From contig DASVDZ010000039.1 in assembly GCA_036380835.1 (NCBI GenBank), positions 1 through 21,878 of the forward strand: 21,878 nt of DNA, in the 5' to 3' direction. The notes below the pieces were generated by a model. That model was not told the origin of the DNA and did not search any database. It was given only the letters and a program-made list of their open reading frames with translations. The position numbers and the translations under genes were made by a program. Position 1 is the stretch's first letter; the number at the start of each line of letters is the position of its first letter. Origin of the DNA: DASQJL01 sp036380835. GTDB lineage: Bacteria; Eisenbacteria; RBG-16-71-46; SZUA-252. Positions 1 through 7,245 of the stretch are shown one piece after another.

Positions 1-1
1 C

Positions 2-337
2 GGCTGCGGCGGCGTCATGACCGCGCGCGAGGGGAAGACCGCGAACCTCGTCTGGGGGATGATCGCGCCGGATTTCCAGGGGCGAGGGCTGGGGCGGCTC
101 CTCACGCTCGAGCGACTCGGCTGGGTCGCCGCGATGCCCGAGGTGGAACGCGTCGTCATGGACACGTCGCAGAAGACGGCCGGCTTCTACATGCGCCTCG
201 GCTTCGCCGTCACCAGCAAGACCGCCGGCGGCTATGGGGCCGGGCTCGACCGGATCGACATGGAGCTGACGCTCGACGCGTGCGCGCGCGAGGTCCTGCT
301 CTGCCGGCATCTCGGAGCGCGGGAGGATCCGCGATGA
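2..337 (+). CDS. GNAT-family N-acetyltransferase, C-terminal part (5' end outside window)
   Basis: The reading frame is open to the window edge, so the true start lies upstream; the ATG at 17 is probably internal. The visible part carries the GNAT acetyl-CoA-binding signature QGRGLGRLL, inside the usual stretch of strand followed by glycine-rich loop and helix. It is followed by the C-terminal motif TAGFYMRLGF, which resembles the AxxFYxxxGF motif of the family. GNAT enzymes move an acetyl group from acetyl-CoA to an amine; the substrate cannot be told from this fragment. The stop codon TGA overlaps the ATG of the next gene (ATGA at 334-337), so the two are probably translationally coupled. 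Confidence 0.85.
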   Translation, partial: GCGGVMTAREGKTANLVWGMIAPDFQGRGLGRLLTLERLGWVAAMPEVERVVMDTSQKTAGFYMRLGFAVTSKTAGGYGAGLDRIDMELTLDACAREVLLCRHLGAREDPR

Positions 338-906
338 GAATTCCCGCGGCGCTCCTCTCGTTGGGGCTCGTCTTGCTCCCTCCGGCGGCCTCGCGCGGAG
401 CGGCCCCGGCCGCCGGCGACTCCGCCGGGACCCAGGTGGTCGAGGGTCTCCGATCTCCCGGCAAGGCCGTCGCGATGTCTCTCTTCAGCACGGCCATCCC
501 GGCCGCCGTCGGAATCTCGGCGGCCAGCAACCGTGAGACAAGGAACGGCCATTCGGACGACACCGGGGCCGCGCTGATGGCGCTCGCCGGTCTCACGATC
601 GGTCCGTCGGTGGGGCACTTCTACGCGGGCAAGCCGGGCCGCGCGTTCCTCGGCATCGGCATCCGCTCCGCGGCGATCGTCGGGCTCGCGGTGGCGGTGG
701 GCTCCAGCTGGGACAACCCGAATGCCGGATCGGACGCGCTGGGCGTGGCATGCCTCGCCATTGGAGGCGCGTCCCTCGTCGTCGACATCGTCGGCGCGGC
801 GAAGTCGGCGCGTGACAAGAACGACGAGATTCGCCGCGTCCGCGCGGCCGCGACGCCGGCCATGATTCAAGGCGCCCCCGGAGTCGCGCTCTCCGCGGCG
901 TTCTAA
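334..906 (+). CDS. hypothetical exported or membrane protein, 190 aa
   Basis: I chose the ATG at 334 because it overlaps the upstream stop and begins a clear signal-peptide-like segment (residues 1-23, hydrophobic LLSLGLVLLPPAAS). Three further hydrophobic stretches lie at about 77-97, 104-124 and 135-155, with a GPSVGHFYAGKPGRAFLGIG segment between the first two. That pattern, a hydrophobic helix then GHFYAG and a short turn, is common in small membrane proteins of unknown function from Gram-negative environmental lineages. The C-terminus from residue 157 is charged and then Ala-rich. No catalytic motif is visible and I do not recognise a family. It is likely co-expressed with the upstream acetyltransferase. 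Confidence 0.75.
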   Translation: MRIPAALLSLGLVLLPPAASRGAAPAAGDSAGTQVVEGLRSPGKAVAMSLFSTAIPAAVGISAASNRETRNGHSDDTGAALMALAGLTIGPSVGHFYAGKPGRAFLGIGIRSAAIVGLAVAVGSSWDNPNAGSDALGVACLAIGGASLVVDIVGAAKSARDKNDEIRRVRAAATPAMIQGAPGVALSAAF

Positions 907-916
907 CCGCCCACGT

Positions 917-930
917 CGCAATACATTGCG
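917..930. promoter_or_regulatory. 14-bp perfect inverted repeat CGCAAT-AC-ATTGCG
   Basis: This dyad of two 6-bp arms with a 2-bp centre lies 10 bp after the stop at 906 and 85 bp before the ATG at 1016. The centre is too short for a stable RNA hairpin, and no T tract follows. It therefore looks more like a protein-binding operator for the following gene than a terminator. The binding protein is unknown. Confidence 0.3.
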
Positions 931-1015
931 GCGCCCTCAACAGCGCCCCCGAACGTGCCGATGGAGTGGGATCGGAGTCCCGCGGCCACCCGTTCCCCGT
1001 TCGAGGATTCGAGCC

Positions 1016-1819
1016 ATGTCCTTCGCGATCCCGACCGATATCGGCACGCTCTTCCGCTTCGGCATGCCCGTGCTGTTCGTTCTCATGGCGGTGATGGCGA
1101 TCACGCAGCAGCGGAAGCTCCGCGCCAAGCTCGCGGAGACGTGGCGCGCCCTCGCCGACGAAACGGGCGGCGCGTACAGCGAGGAGAAGCGCGCGATCGT
1201 GAAGAACGAGTGGGTGGGCGGACCGACGGTCCGCTGGACCATTCGCGGCCTGCCGGTCACTCTCTCGAGCCACCGTCAGGGCAAGAATTCCGCGGGGACC
1301 CGCCTCCAGGCGTCGGTCCGCCTCGTGCGCCCCTTCCAGTTCCACGTGATGACGCAGGGCGCGCTCGCGCGCCTCGCCTCGTCGCCGCGTCTCTGGAACC
1401 TGGTGCTCGAGACGGCCGAGAAGGAAGCGGACAAGAAGGCGGGGACCGACGAGAACGCCGGCGCGGCCAAGGAGGCCATCCACAAGCTCCGCTTCATGGC
1501 GGCGGAGCCGGTCAAGACGGGGGACTCGCTCTTCGACGAGGCGTTCCTCCTGAAGACCGACGACCCCGATCGCGCGAGGGATTTCTTCGGCAGCTCCGGC
1601 GTGAGCTACTGGATGCAGGAGTTGAAGAAGACGGAGAAGGGCTGGAGTCTCGCGCTCGCCGTAGCCGACCTGAACGGCTCGTCCGGCCTCACCCTGGAGC
1701 TGCAGGGAATCGACACGAACCCCGCGGCGCTCCGCGCGGCGCGCTCGCTCGTCGAGGGAGCGATCGGCCGGCTCGCGGACCAGGGCGTCCTCGCGGGATC
1801 GGGCCGCCCCGCGGCCTGA
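1016..1819 (+). CDS. hypothetical single-pass membrane protein, 267 aa
   Basis: The ATG at 1016 is preceded by a GAGG-containing stretch and starts just ahead of a transmembrane helix (residues about 14-30, MPVLFVLMAVMAI). A longer frame reaches back to 926, but the added residues are Arg/Pro-rich and look like untranslated leader. After the helix come a basic stretch (QQRKLRAKLAETW) and a soluble domain of about 230 residues. That domain has alternating beta-strand-like segments and the motif VRWTIRGLPVTLSSHRQGKN. I do not recognise it. Topology suggests an N-terminal anchor with a cytoplasmic domain. It runs towards the oppositely oriented CYTH-CHAD gene, 45 bp away. Confidence 0.75.
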   Translation: MSFAIPTDIGTLFRFGMPVLFVLMAVMAITQQRKLRAKLAETWRALADETGGAYSEEKRAIVKNEWVGGPTVRWTIRGLPVTLSSHRQGKNSAGTRLQASVRLVRPFQFHVMTQGALARLASSPRLWNLVLETAEKEADKKAGTDENAGAAKEAIHKLRFMAAEPVKTGDSLFDEAFLLKTDDPDRARDFFGSSGVSYWMQELKKTEKGWSLALAVADLNGSSGLTLELQGIDTNPAALRAARSLVEGAIGRLADQGVLAGSGRPAA

Positions 1820-1842
1820 CGCCGCGCGGCTCCTCGGCCGCC

Positions 1843-1860
1843 GCGCCGGCCCTCCGGCGC
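1843..1860. terminator. candidate bidirectional terminator hairpin
   Basis: A perfect 7-bp stem (GCGCCGG / CCGGCGC) with a 4-nt loop (CCCT) sits in the 45-bp gap between two convergent genes, which end at 1819 and 1865. There is no T tract on either side, so it is a GC hairpin of the kind often seen in high-GC genomes rather than a classic intrinsic terminator. Confidence 0.45.
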
Positions 1861-1864
1861 CGTG

Positions 1865-3409
1865 CTACTCCTCGACCGCCGCCCGCTCCCACGCGCGATG
1901 GAGGTCGCTCCGCCTCACGCGCGCGGCGCGCTCCAGGTGCCCGAGCGCGCTCCCCGCGGCCAGCGTCAGCTCGCGGTCCACGTGGGGGACCGTCTTCGCG
2001 TACTTCCGGAACCGTCCGAGCAGCGTGATCCGGTCCTGGTGCGCGCCCAGGAAGTCCTGGAGCGAGGCGATCCGCTTCGCGCGCTTCGCCGAGCCGGGCC
2101 CCGCCAGATCCCCGAAGAACTCGCAGGCGTAGCGCGCCTTCTTGGCGGCGATCCGGAGCGCGTGGAGATCGGCGTCCTCGAGCGAGCGCTCCGCCTCCTC
2201 GTACGCCGCCTCCATGGCGCGCGTCCGCTCGGCGGCGAGGCGCGAGGCGGTGCCGTAGGCGGCGACGCCGCCGGCGGGCACCGTGTGCGCGGGCGGCGGC
2301 CCCGCGCCGATCCAGGCGCGGGCTCCCGCGATGAACGCGGCGTAGCGCGCGGAGTCGAGCCGCTCGACGAGACGGACGCGCCGCCGCGCCCGCTCGATCT
2401 CGATCGAGCGCGCGAAGACGGCCCACGCGGCGCGCTCCAGGGCCGGCGCCTCGGCCTCGAGCGCGGCGACGTGCTCGAGCGCCACGTCGAGGTCGCGCAC
2501 CCGGCCGAGCGCCCGGCCGACCCAGCGGAGGTCGCCGGCGAAGGAGTCCCGCGTCTCGGCGGGGATCGCGTCGGCGAAGATCTCGAGCGCGCTCCGAAGG
2601 CGCCGCGAGGCGACGCGCATGTCGTGGACGTAGTCGGGGTCGACGCCGAGCCGCGTCCCCGGCTCGTTCCAGAGGACCCGCGCGAAGTGCCGCGCGAAGG
2701 TCTTGTGCGCGACGTCGATCAGCCGGTCGGCGGGATGGATCGCGCAGTGGCGCTCGTCCGGCTCGGGCGCGGCGATCCCCGCGGCCGCGAGCGCGGTCAG
2801 GAGCTTCGAGGCGACGTTCGCCTCGATGCCGAGCTTCTCCTCGACCGCGCGGCGCACGGCGAGGAGCGCGTCGGGTGCGGCGCCGGGCCGCTCCTCGACC
2901 TCCACCTCTTCGAACCGGAGCGCGGGCGATTCGGCGCCGTTCATCGCGCTCACGTGATCCACGGTGAGCGAGCCCAGCTCGAGGTCCCCCTCCATCCATC
3001 GGAAGCACTCGCGCTCGTTCCGGATCCGCGCGCGGACGCGGAGCGCTTCGGGGACGCCGAGGCCGGCCAGGGGCTGGAGGAGCGCCGCGACGGGCCCGGG
3101 CTCGAGCGCCTCCCACGGCGGCTCGCCGGGCGGCGCGTCCTGCGCCCATTCGGCGCGCACCAGCGCCTCGGCGCTCGTCGAGCGGATCGACTTGGCCTCG
3201 AGGCGAAGGCGCGTTCCGTCCACGCGGACGCGTAGCGCGATCCCCGCGCGGTAGAGCGTCCAGTCGTCGGTGTCGAGGTAGCGGTCCTCGTGCGCGATCG
3301 GCGGCGCCGGCTCGAGGCGGAATCCGGCGGCCAGGACGGCCTCGCGGATCCGCGCGGGGTCGAACCCCTCGGGCAGGCGGAACTTGATTTCGCGCTCGAT
3401 CGCGGGCAC
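1865..3409 (-). CDS. CYTH-CHAD domain protein (probable triphosphatase / polyphosphate-binding)
   Basis: The 514-residue protein has an N-terminal CYTH domain (about 3-205). It shows the ExExK signature (EREIKF, residues 5-10), the strand motif HEDRYLDTDDWTLYRAGIAL, and RLEAK near 69-73. CYTH enzymes form a beta-tunnel that binds triphosphates and metal; bacterial members hydrolyse inorganic triphosphate or make cAMP. A CHAD domain follows (about 220-500). Its characteristic His/Arg/Lys helices are VHDMRVASRRLRSALEIF (His262) and LHALRIAAKKARYACEFF (His416), a basic surface known to bind polyphosphate. The start is GTG at 3409, with an AAGGAA ribosome site about 8 bp upstream. It is the last gene of an operon after sixA, 56 bp away. 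Role inferred: handling short-chain or long-chain phosphate polymers in the cytoplasm, as in E. coli YgiF. Confidence 0.92.
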   Translation of the reverse strand: MPAIEREIKFRLPEGFDPARIREAVLAAGFRLEPAPPIAHEDRYLDTDDWTLYRAGIALRVRVDGTRLRLEAKSIRSTSAEALVRAEWAQDAPPGEPPWEALEPGPVAALLQPLAGLGVPEALRVRARIRNERECFRWMEGDLELGSLTVDHVSAMNGAESPALRFEEVEVEERPGAAPDALLAVRRAVEEKLGIEANVASKLLTALAAAGIAAPEPDERHCAIHPADRLIDVAHKTFARHFARVLWNEPGTRLGVDPDYVHDMRVASRRLRSALEIFADAIPAETRDSFAGDLRWVGRALGRVRDLDVALEHVAALEAEAPALERAAWAVFARSIEIERARRRVRLVERLDSARYAAFIAGARAWIGAGPPPAHTVPAGGVAAYGTASRLAAERTRAMEAAYEEAERSLEDADLHALRIAAKKARYACEFFGDLAGPGSAKRAKRIASLQDFLGAHQDRITLLGRFRKYAKTVPHVDRELTLAAGSALGHLERAARVRRSDLHRAWERAAVEE

Positions 3410-3465
3410 GGAGGCGGTTCCTTCAGCCGGGTCGCGCCGTCCGTGGCGCTAGCCGGCGGGTCGGG

Positions 3466-3972
3466 TCAGTCCTTGGCGAGGAGTCGGAGCGCGGCGGGCT
3501 GGATCAGCCATTCCAGCACGCCGGCGCCCGCGGCGGGTCCGTCGGCGAAGACGATGCGCGCCACGGCTCCCTTCTTGAACTCGATCGCGGCGGGATGGCC
3601 TCCCCCGAGGAGGAGATACGACGTGAGGCCGCTCAGGTGGGGCTCGTGTCCGACCACCGCGATCGCGTCGTCCCCGAACTTCCGGATCGCCTTCACGACG
3701 TCGGGGAAGGGCGTGGACGGGTGGAGCGCCGGCGAGACGGTGATCTCCTGGTCGGGGACCACGACGTCGCGGAGGATCTCGGCGGTCTGGAGCGCCCGCG
3801 CGAGCGGGCTCGAAACGATCCGCTTGGGCTTGGCGCCGATCTCGCTCAGCCCGCGGGCGGCGAGACGGAACTTGTGGATCCCTTCGGGCGTGAGCGGTCG
3901 GTCGTCGTCATTCGGGTAGGCCGGATCGCCGTGGTCGACGGCGATCGCGTGCCGGACGATGTAGAGTTCCAT
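3466..3972 (-). CDS. sixA: SixA-like phosphohistidine phosphatase (histidine phosphatase superfamily)
   Basis: The 168-residue length matches SixA. It starts with MELYIVRHAIA, the RH-x motif of the superfamily, with His8 as the phospho-acceptor. It continues with RPLTPEG (26-31), the SSPLARALQTAEIL block (54-67) supplying the second arginine, and VVGHEPHLS (107-114) with the second catalytic histidine, His109. SixA proteins remove phosphate from histidine on phosphotransfer proteins; in E. coli the target is a phosphotransferase (PTS) protein. Genes of this family often sit beside CHAD genes, as here. It follows fecR by 33 bp on the same strand, so it is probably in one transcript with the sigma factor. 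Its substrate here is unknown. Confidence 0.9.
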   Translation of the reverse strand: MELYIVRHAIAVDHGDPAYPNDDDRPLTPEGIHKFRLAARGLSEIGAKPKRIVSSPLARALQTAEILRDVVVPDQEITVSPALHPSTPFPDVVKAIRKFGDDAIAVVGHEPHLSGLTSYLLLGGGHPAAIEFKKGAVARIVFADGPAAGAGVLEWLIQPAALRLLAKD

Positions 3973-4005
3973 GCCTCGATCATCTCACTCCCGCGAGGCC
4001 GGAGT

Positions 4006-4905
4006 CTAGTCGTCGTCCTTGCCGCCCTTGTAGTCGGCCATGAGCCACGGCTTCATGGACTCGCGGAACTGGGCGAGGAGGCCCCGCTCCCAGGGGCGCA
4101 TGTCGTCGAGCGCGGAGGGCGTCCGGGCGTCCCGGTAGACGAACCGGAGGTGTCCGCCGGGGATGGGCTCCATGTCGGCGCCCTTCTCGTTGACGAGCCG
4201 TCCCACTTTGGCGACGCCCTCCAGCACGCAGACGCAGGTCCCGTTCGTCTGTGCGATCACCGCGAACGTCGTCCCGACGATCTCGACCGCGGCGTCGGGC
4301 GTGTGGATCTGGAGGTGCGATCCGGGGAACTGGGAGCCGGTCGTGAACCGGACCTCGCCCTTCCTGATGTGGAGTTCCGATCGGCGGTCGAACCAGCGGT
4401 GGGGAGTGGGCGGTACGGTCAGGTCGGCTCCGTCGGTAAGCTGCATTCCGAGGATGCCGTCGCTGCAGAGATCGATCTCGGCCCCGGCGGGAATCTCGAT
4501 CTCGGCGCCGGGGACGATCGCGCGGTCGAGGGCGGTGCGGTCGGCGATGGTGATCGGCTGCCCGTTCACCAGCACGACGCCGTCGCCTCGCGCTCCGGCC
4601 ACCCACCATCGGTGGCCCTGGTTCAGCGTCCCGGCCAGGAGGACGAACGACGCGGCCGCGGCCACGGCGACCGCCGCCCAGATGCCCGCGGGGCCCCTTC
4701 GGCCGGCCGAGGGGAAGCGCACCACGGGCCGGCGGGCCCGCTCGCGCGCCTCGCGCGTGCCGCGCACCTCGATGGCGCCGGAGACGAAGTCTTCCTTGAG
4801 TCGGGCGCGGAACGCCGCGTCGGCCCGGGGTTCCGGGAGATCGGCGAGGGCGCGCCGGGCGCGCTCTTCGTCGCCGTTTCGAACGTCTTCCATTCGCTCG
4901 CTCAC
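4006..4905 (-). CDS. FecR-domain membrane protein, probable anti-sigma factor or regulator
   Basis: The 299-residue protein has an N-terminal cytoplasmic part (1-72) rich in charged helices, one transmembrane segment (about 74-94, IWAAVAVAAAASFVLLAG) and an extracytoplasmic FecR-type domain. That domain's repeated beta-strand pattern is visible at RKGEVRFTT (181-189), HTPDAAVEIVGTTFAV (201-216) and VLEGVAKV (227-234). FecR proteins sit in the inner membrane and control a partner ECF sigma factor. The start is GTG at 4905, overlapping the sigma-factor stop (GTGA, 4905-4902), which implies translational coupling. Unlike classical FecR there is no TonB receptor gene nearby. The partners downstream are sixA and CYTH-CHAD. 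A CVC pair at 224-226 is unusual and its role is unknown. Confidence 0.85.
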   Translation of the reverse strand: MSERMEDVRNGDEERARRALADLPEPRADAAFRARLKEDFVSGAIEVRGTREARERARRPVVRFPSAGRRGPAGIWAAVAVAAAASFVLLAGTLNQGHRWWVAGARGDGVVLVNGQPITIADRTALDRAIVPGAEIEIPAGAEIDLCSDGILGMQLTDGADLTVPPTPHRWFDRRSELHIRKGEVRFTTGSQFPGSHLQIHTPDAAVEIVGTTFAVIAQTNGTCVCVLEGVAKVGRLVNEKGADMEPIPGGHLRFVYRDARTPSALDDMRPWERGLLAQFRESMKPWLMADYKGGKDDD

Positions 4906-5555
4906 AGTCCCGCCTTCTTCAGGAATTTGCCCATCTCACCGAGGGCCCGCGAATAGCGCTTCCGCACCGCCGCCTCGTTCAATCCGGTCATCGCCGCGAT
5001 CTCCTCGTACTCCAGCCCCTCGTATTCGCGCAGGATGAGCACCTCGCGCAGCGGCTCCCGCAGCATGAGGATCGCTTCCCGCACGATTCGCGTCCGTTCC
5101 GACGCGATGGCCTCTCCCTCGGGGTTCAGACCCCGTGACGGCAGCGACTCCTTGAGTCCCGGCGTGTCGTCCAGCGGGACCGCGACGTGCGACATGCGGT
5201 AGGCCCCGGAGCGCCAGAAGTCCCGGCAGACGTTCGTCGCGATCGCCGTCACCCACGGCCCTGGATCGCGCTTCGGATCGAGGAGGTGCGCGCCGCGATG
5301 GATCTTGAGGAAGACCTCCTGGGCGGCGTCCTCCGCCAGCGTCCGATCGCCCAGAAGCCGGTAGACGAGCCGGAACACCCGATCGAAGAACGCCTCGAAG
5401 AACTCCTCGAGCGCCTTCGGATCGCGCCGCCGCACCCCTTCCAGGTCCAGCGCGGTTTCCGCACGATGCACCTCCGCCGTCGCGGGATTCAGGGAATCCG
5501 ACCCTAATACGGCCGGTGACGGATTCTGTCCCGGACTTTGTGACGTGGGTCTCAT
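4902..5555 (-). CDS. ECF-type RNA polymerase sigma factor
   Basis: The 217 residues show the two-domain layout of ECF factors. Region 2 (about 45-118) carries VFRLVYRLLGDRTLAEDAAQEVFLKI-like core residues and the DNA-melting segment PWVTAIATNVCRDFWR. Region 4 (about 157-212) carries REVLILREYEGLEYEEIA followed by a helix-turn-helix, TGLNEAAVRKRYSRAL. The N-terminal 35 residues are longer than usual and low in order, so the true start could lie further in; I kept the ATG at 5555 although its ribosome site is weak. It is the first gene of the operon, coupled to the FecR gene, and divergent from ppx1 across 82 bp. Its target promoters cannot be identified from the sequence. Confidence 0.92.
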   Translation of the reverse strand: MRPTSQSPGQNPSPAVLGSDSLNPATAEVHRAETALDLEGVRRRDPKALEEFFEAFFDRVFRLVYRLLGDRTLAEDAAQEVFLKIHRGAHLLDPKRDPGPWVTAIATNVCRDFWRSGAYRMSHVAVPLDDTPGLKESLPSRGLNPEGEAIASERTRIVREAILMLREPLREVLILREYEGLEYEEIAAMTGLNEAAVRKRYSRALGEMGKFLKKAGL

Positions 5556-5637
5556 AAGGCGCCGTGGCGGCGGGGGGTCCGTTCCATTCGAGGGAGCCTA
5601 GCACACGGGCCGGGGGGGTGGGAGCCCGCCCGCGGCC

Positions 5638-7245
5638 ATGCCCCGCTTGACGCCGAGCCTCCCGGGGGCCACCATGGGGCCAATGCCTGCTCCCGCAAGG
5701 AGTTCCTACCCGATCCGGTGCGCCGGGATGGACGTCGGCAGCAACGCCATTCGCCTGGCGATCGCCGAATTCAAGACCCCCACCCAGTACAAGATTCTCG
5801 CCCGCGTCCGGATGCCGGTCCGGCTCGGGGAATCGGTGTTCCATGCCCACCGGATCGATCCAGCCACCATGGACGCCGCCCTGGACGCGTTCCGGGCGTT
5901 CCGCCGGACGATGGAGCAGCACGGCGTCGTGGTGCACCGGGCCGTGGCGACCAGCGCCACGCGGGAGGCGAAGAATCGGGCGGCGTTCCTGGAGCGGGTC
6001 CACGCCGAGACCGGCCTCGACCTGGAGCTGATCGAGGGCACCGAGGAGGCCCGGCTGGTCGCGCTCGGCGTGCGGAGCCGCCTCTCGCTCGATCGCGGGC
6101 TCTCCATGATCCTCGACGTCGGGGGCGGCTCGAGCGAGATCGCATTGGTCGGCCACGGCGAGATCCTCGTGGTCGAGTCCCACGACGTGGGTGGCGTCCG
6201 CCTCCTCGAGCGCGCGGGCGCGGCGTCTCCGGACGGCGTCCTGCGGCTGATCCAGGCGACCCTCCGGTCCTCCCGGTTCCCGATCCTCGATTATTTCAAA
6301 CGGCGGAAGTTGGGCCGCTTCGTGGGGACGGGAGGGAACATCGAGACGATCGCCGCCTTGGCCGGAGGGAACGGCGCGGCGCGCGGCGCGTTCCGTGGGG
6401 CCGAGCGGCCCCCCGCCCGGGTGACCCTGCCGCGGCTTCGGCGCGTGCTCCACGCGCTCTCCCGGATGACCCCCGCCGAACGCGCCTCCCGCTATTCCCT
6501 CCGCCCCGACCGCGCGGACGTCGTCGTCCCCGCGGGAGCCATCTTCGAATACGTCGGGACGCGGGTAAGGGCCAAGGAGATCTGGGTCCCCTTCGTCGGC
6601 CTGGTGGACGGCGTGCTGGTCGACGTCGCGCGCGCCGCGGGGGCCGAGGGGATGAAGCAGCTCGAGGTGAGCCAGACGCGGAACGCGGCCCTGGCGGTCC
6701 TTCGGAAGTACGAGACCGACCCCAAGCACGCCCAGCGCGTGAGCGCGCTGGCGGTCTCCCTCTTCGATCAGCTCCGGCCGATGCACGGCCTGGGGAAGCG
6801 CGACCGGCTCCTCCTCGAGCTGGCGGGGCTGCTCCACGAGGTGGGGAACTTCATCGGCACCGCCGGGCACCACCGCCACGCCTTCTACATCATCGCCCAG
6901 ACGCCGATCCTGGGGCTCGCCGACGAGGAGCGGCTCGTCGTGGCGAACGTGGCCCGGTATCATCGGAAGGCGCCGCCCGACCTGAGCCACGAGGGCTACC
7001 GCGACCTCGACGATCGCGGCCAGGGACGCGTCCGGATGCTGGCCGCCATCCTCCGCGTCGCGGACGCGCTGGATCACGACCACCGCCAGATGGTCGCGTC
7101 GGTCGTCGCGAAGACGCGCGGCTCGGAACTCAGGCTCAAGGTGCGGGCGCGCGGCGACGTGACGCTCGACGAATGGTCGGTCGGGAACAAGGGCGACCTC
7201 TTCCGCGAGGAGTTCGGATTGAAACCGGTGGTGGACGTTGGCTGA
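5638..7245 (+). CDS. Ppx/GppA phosphatase, first of a tandem pair
   Basis: This is an actin-fold exopolyphosphatase / pppGpp pyrophosphatase with an HD-like C-terminal domain, 535 aa. The phosphate-binding motifs are intact: MDVGSNAIRLAIAEF (31-45), the glutamate motif IEGTEEARLVALG (132-144) and LDVGGGSSEIAL (159-170). The HD-like half (about 345-510) contains LLHEVGNF and AGHHRHAFYI; HEVG in place of HD is also found in E. coli Ppx and GppA. The family releases terminal phosphate from polyphosphate or converts pppGpp to ppGpp; which applies here is not decidable. Starts at 5638, 5674 and 5683 are all possible; family similarity begins near residue 28. Its stop overlaps the start of the second paralogue. 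Confidence 0.9.
   Translation: MPRLTPSLPGATMGPMPAPARSSYPIRCAGMDVGSNAIRLAIAEFKTPTQYKILARVRMPVRLGESVFHAHRIDPATMDAALDAFRAFRRTMEQHGVVVHRAVATSATREAKNRAAFLERVHAETGLDLELIEGTEEARLVALGVRSRLSLDRGLSMILDVGGGSSEIALVGHGEILVVESHDVGGVRLLERAGAASPDGVLRLIQATLRSSRFPILDYFKRRKLGRFVGTGGNIETIAALAGGNGAARGAFRGAERPPARVTLPRLRRVLHALSRMTPAERASRYSLRPDRADVVVPAGAIFEYVGTRVRAKEIWVPFVGLVDGVLVDVARAAGAEGMKQLEVSQTRNAALAVLRKYETDPKHAQRVSALAVSLFDQLRPMHGLGKRDRLLLELAGLLHEVGNFIGTAGHHRHAFYIIAQTPILGLADEERLVVANVARYHRKAPPDLSHEGYRDLDDRGQGRVRMLAAILRVADALDHDHRQMVASVVAKTRGSELRLKVRARGDVTLDEWSVGNKGDLFREEFGLKPVVDVG

Noticed and set aside
5581..5585. GGAAC on the minus strand as an autoregulatory ECF -35 element
   Set aside because: A matching -10 is not visible at the right spacing, and the transcript would start inside the coding region.
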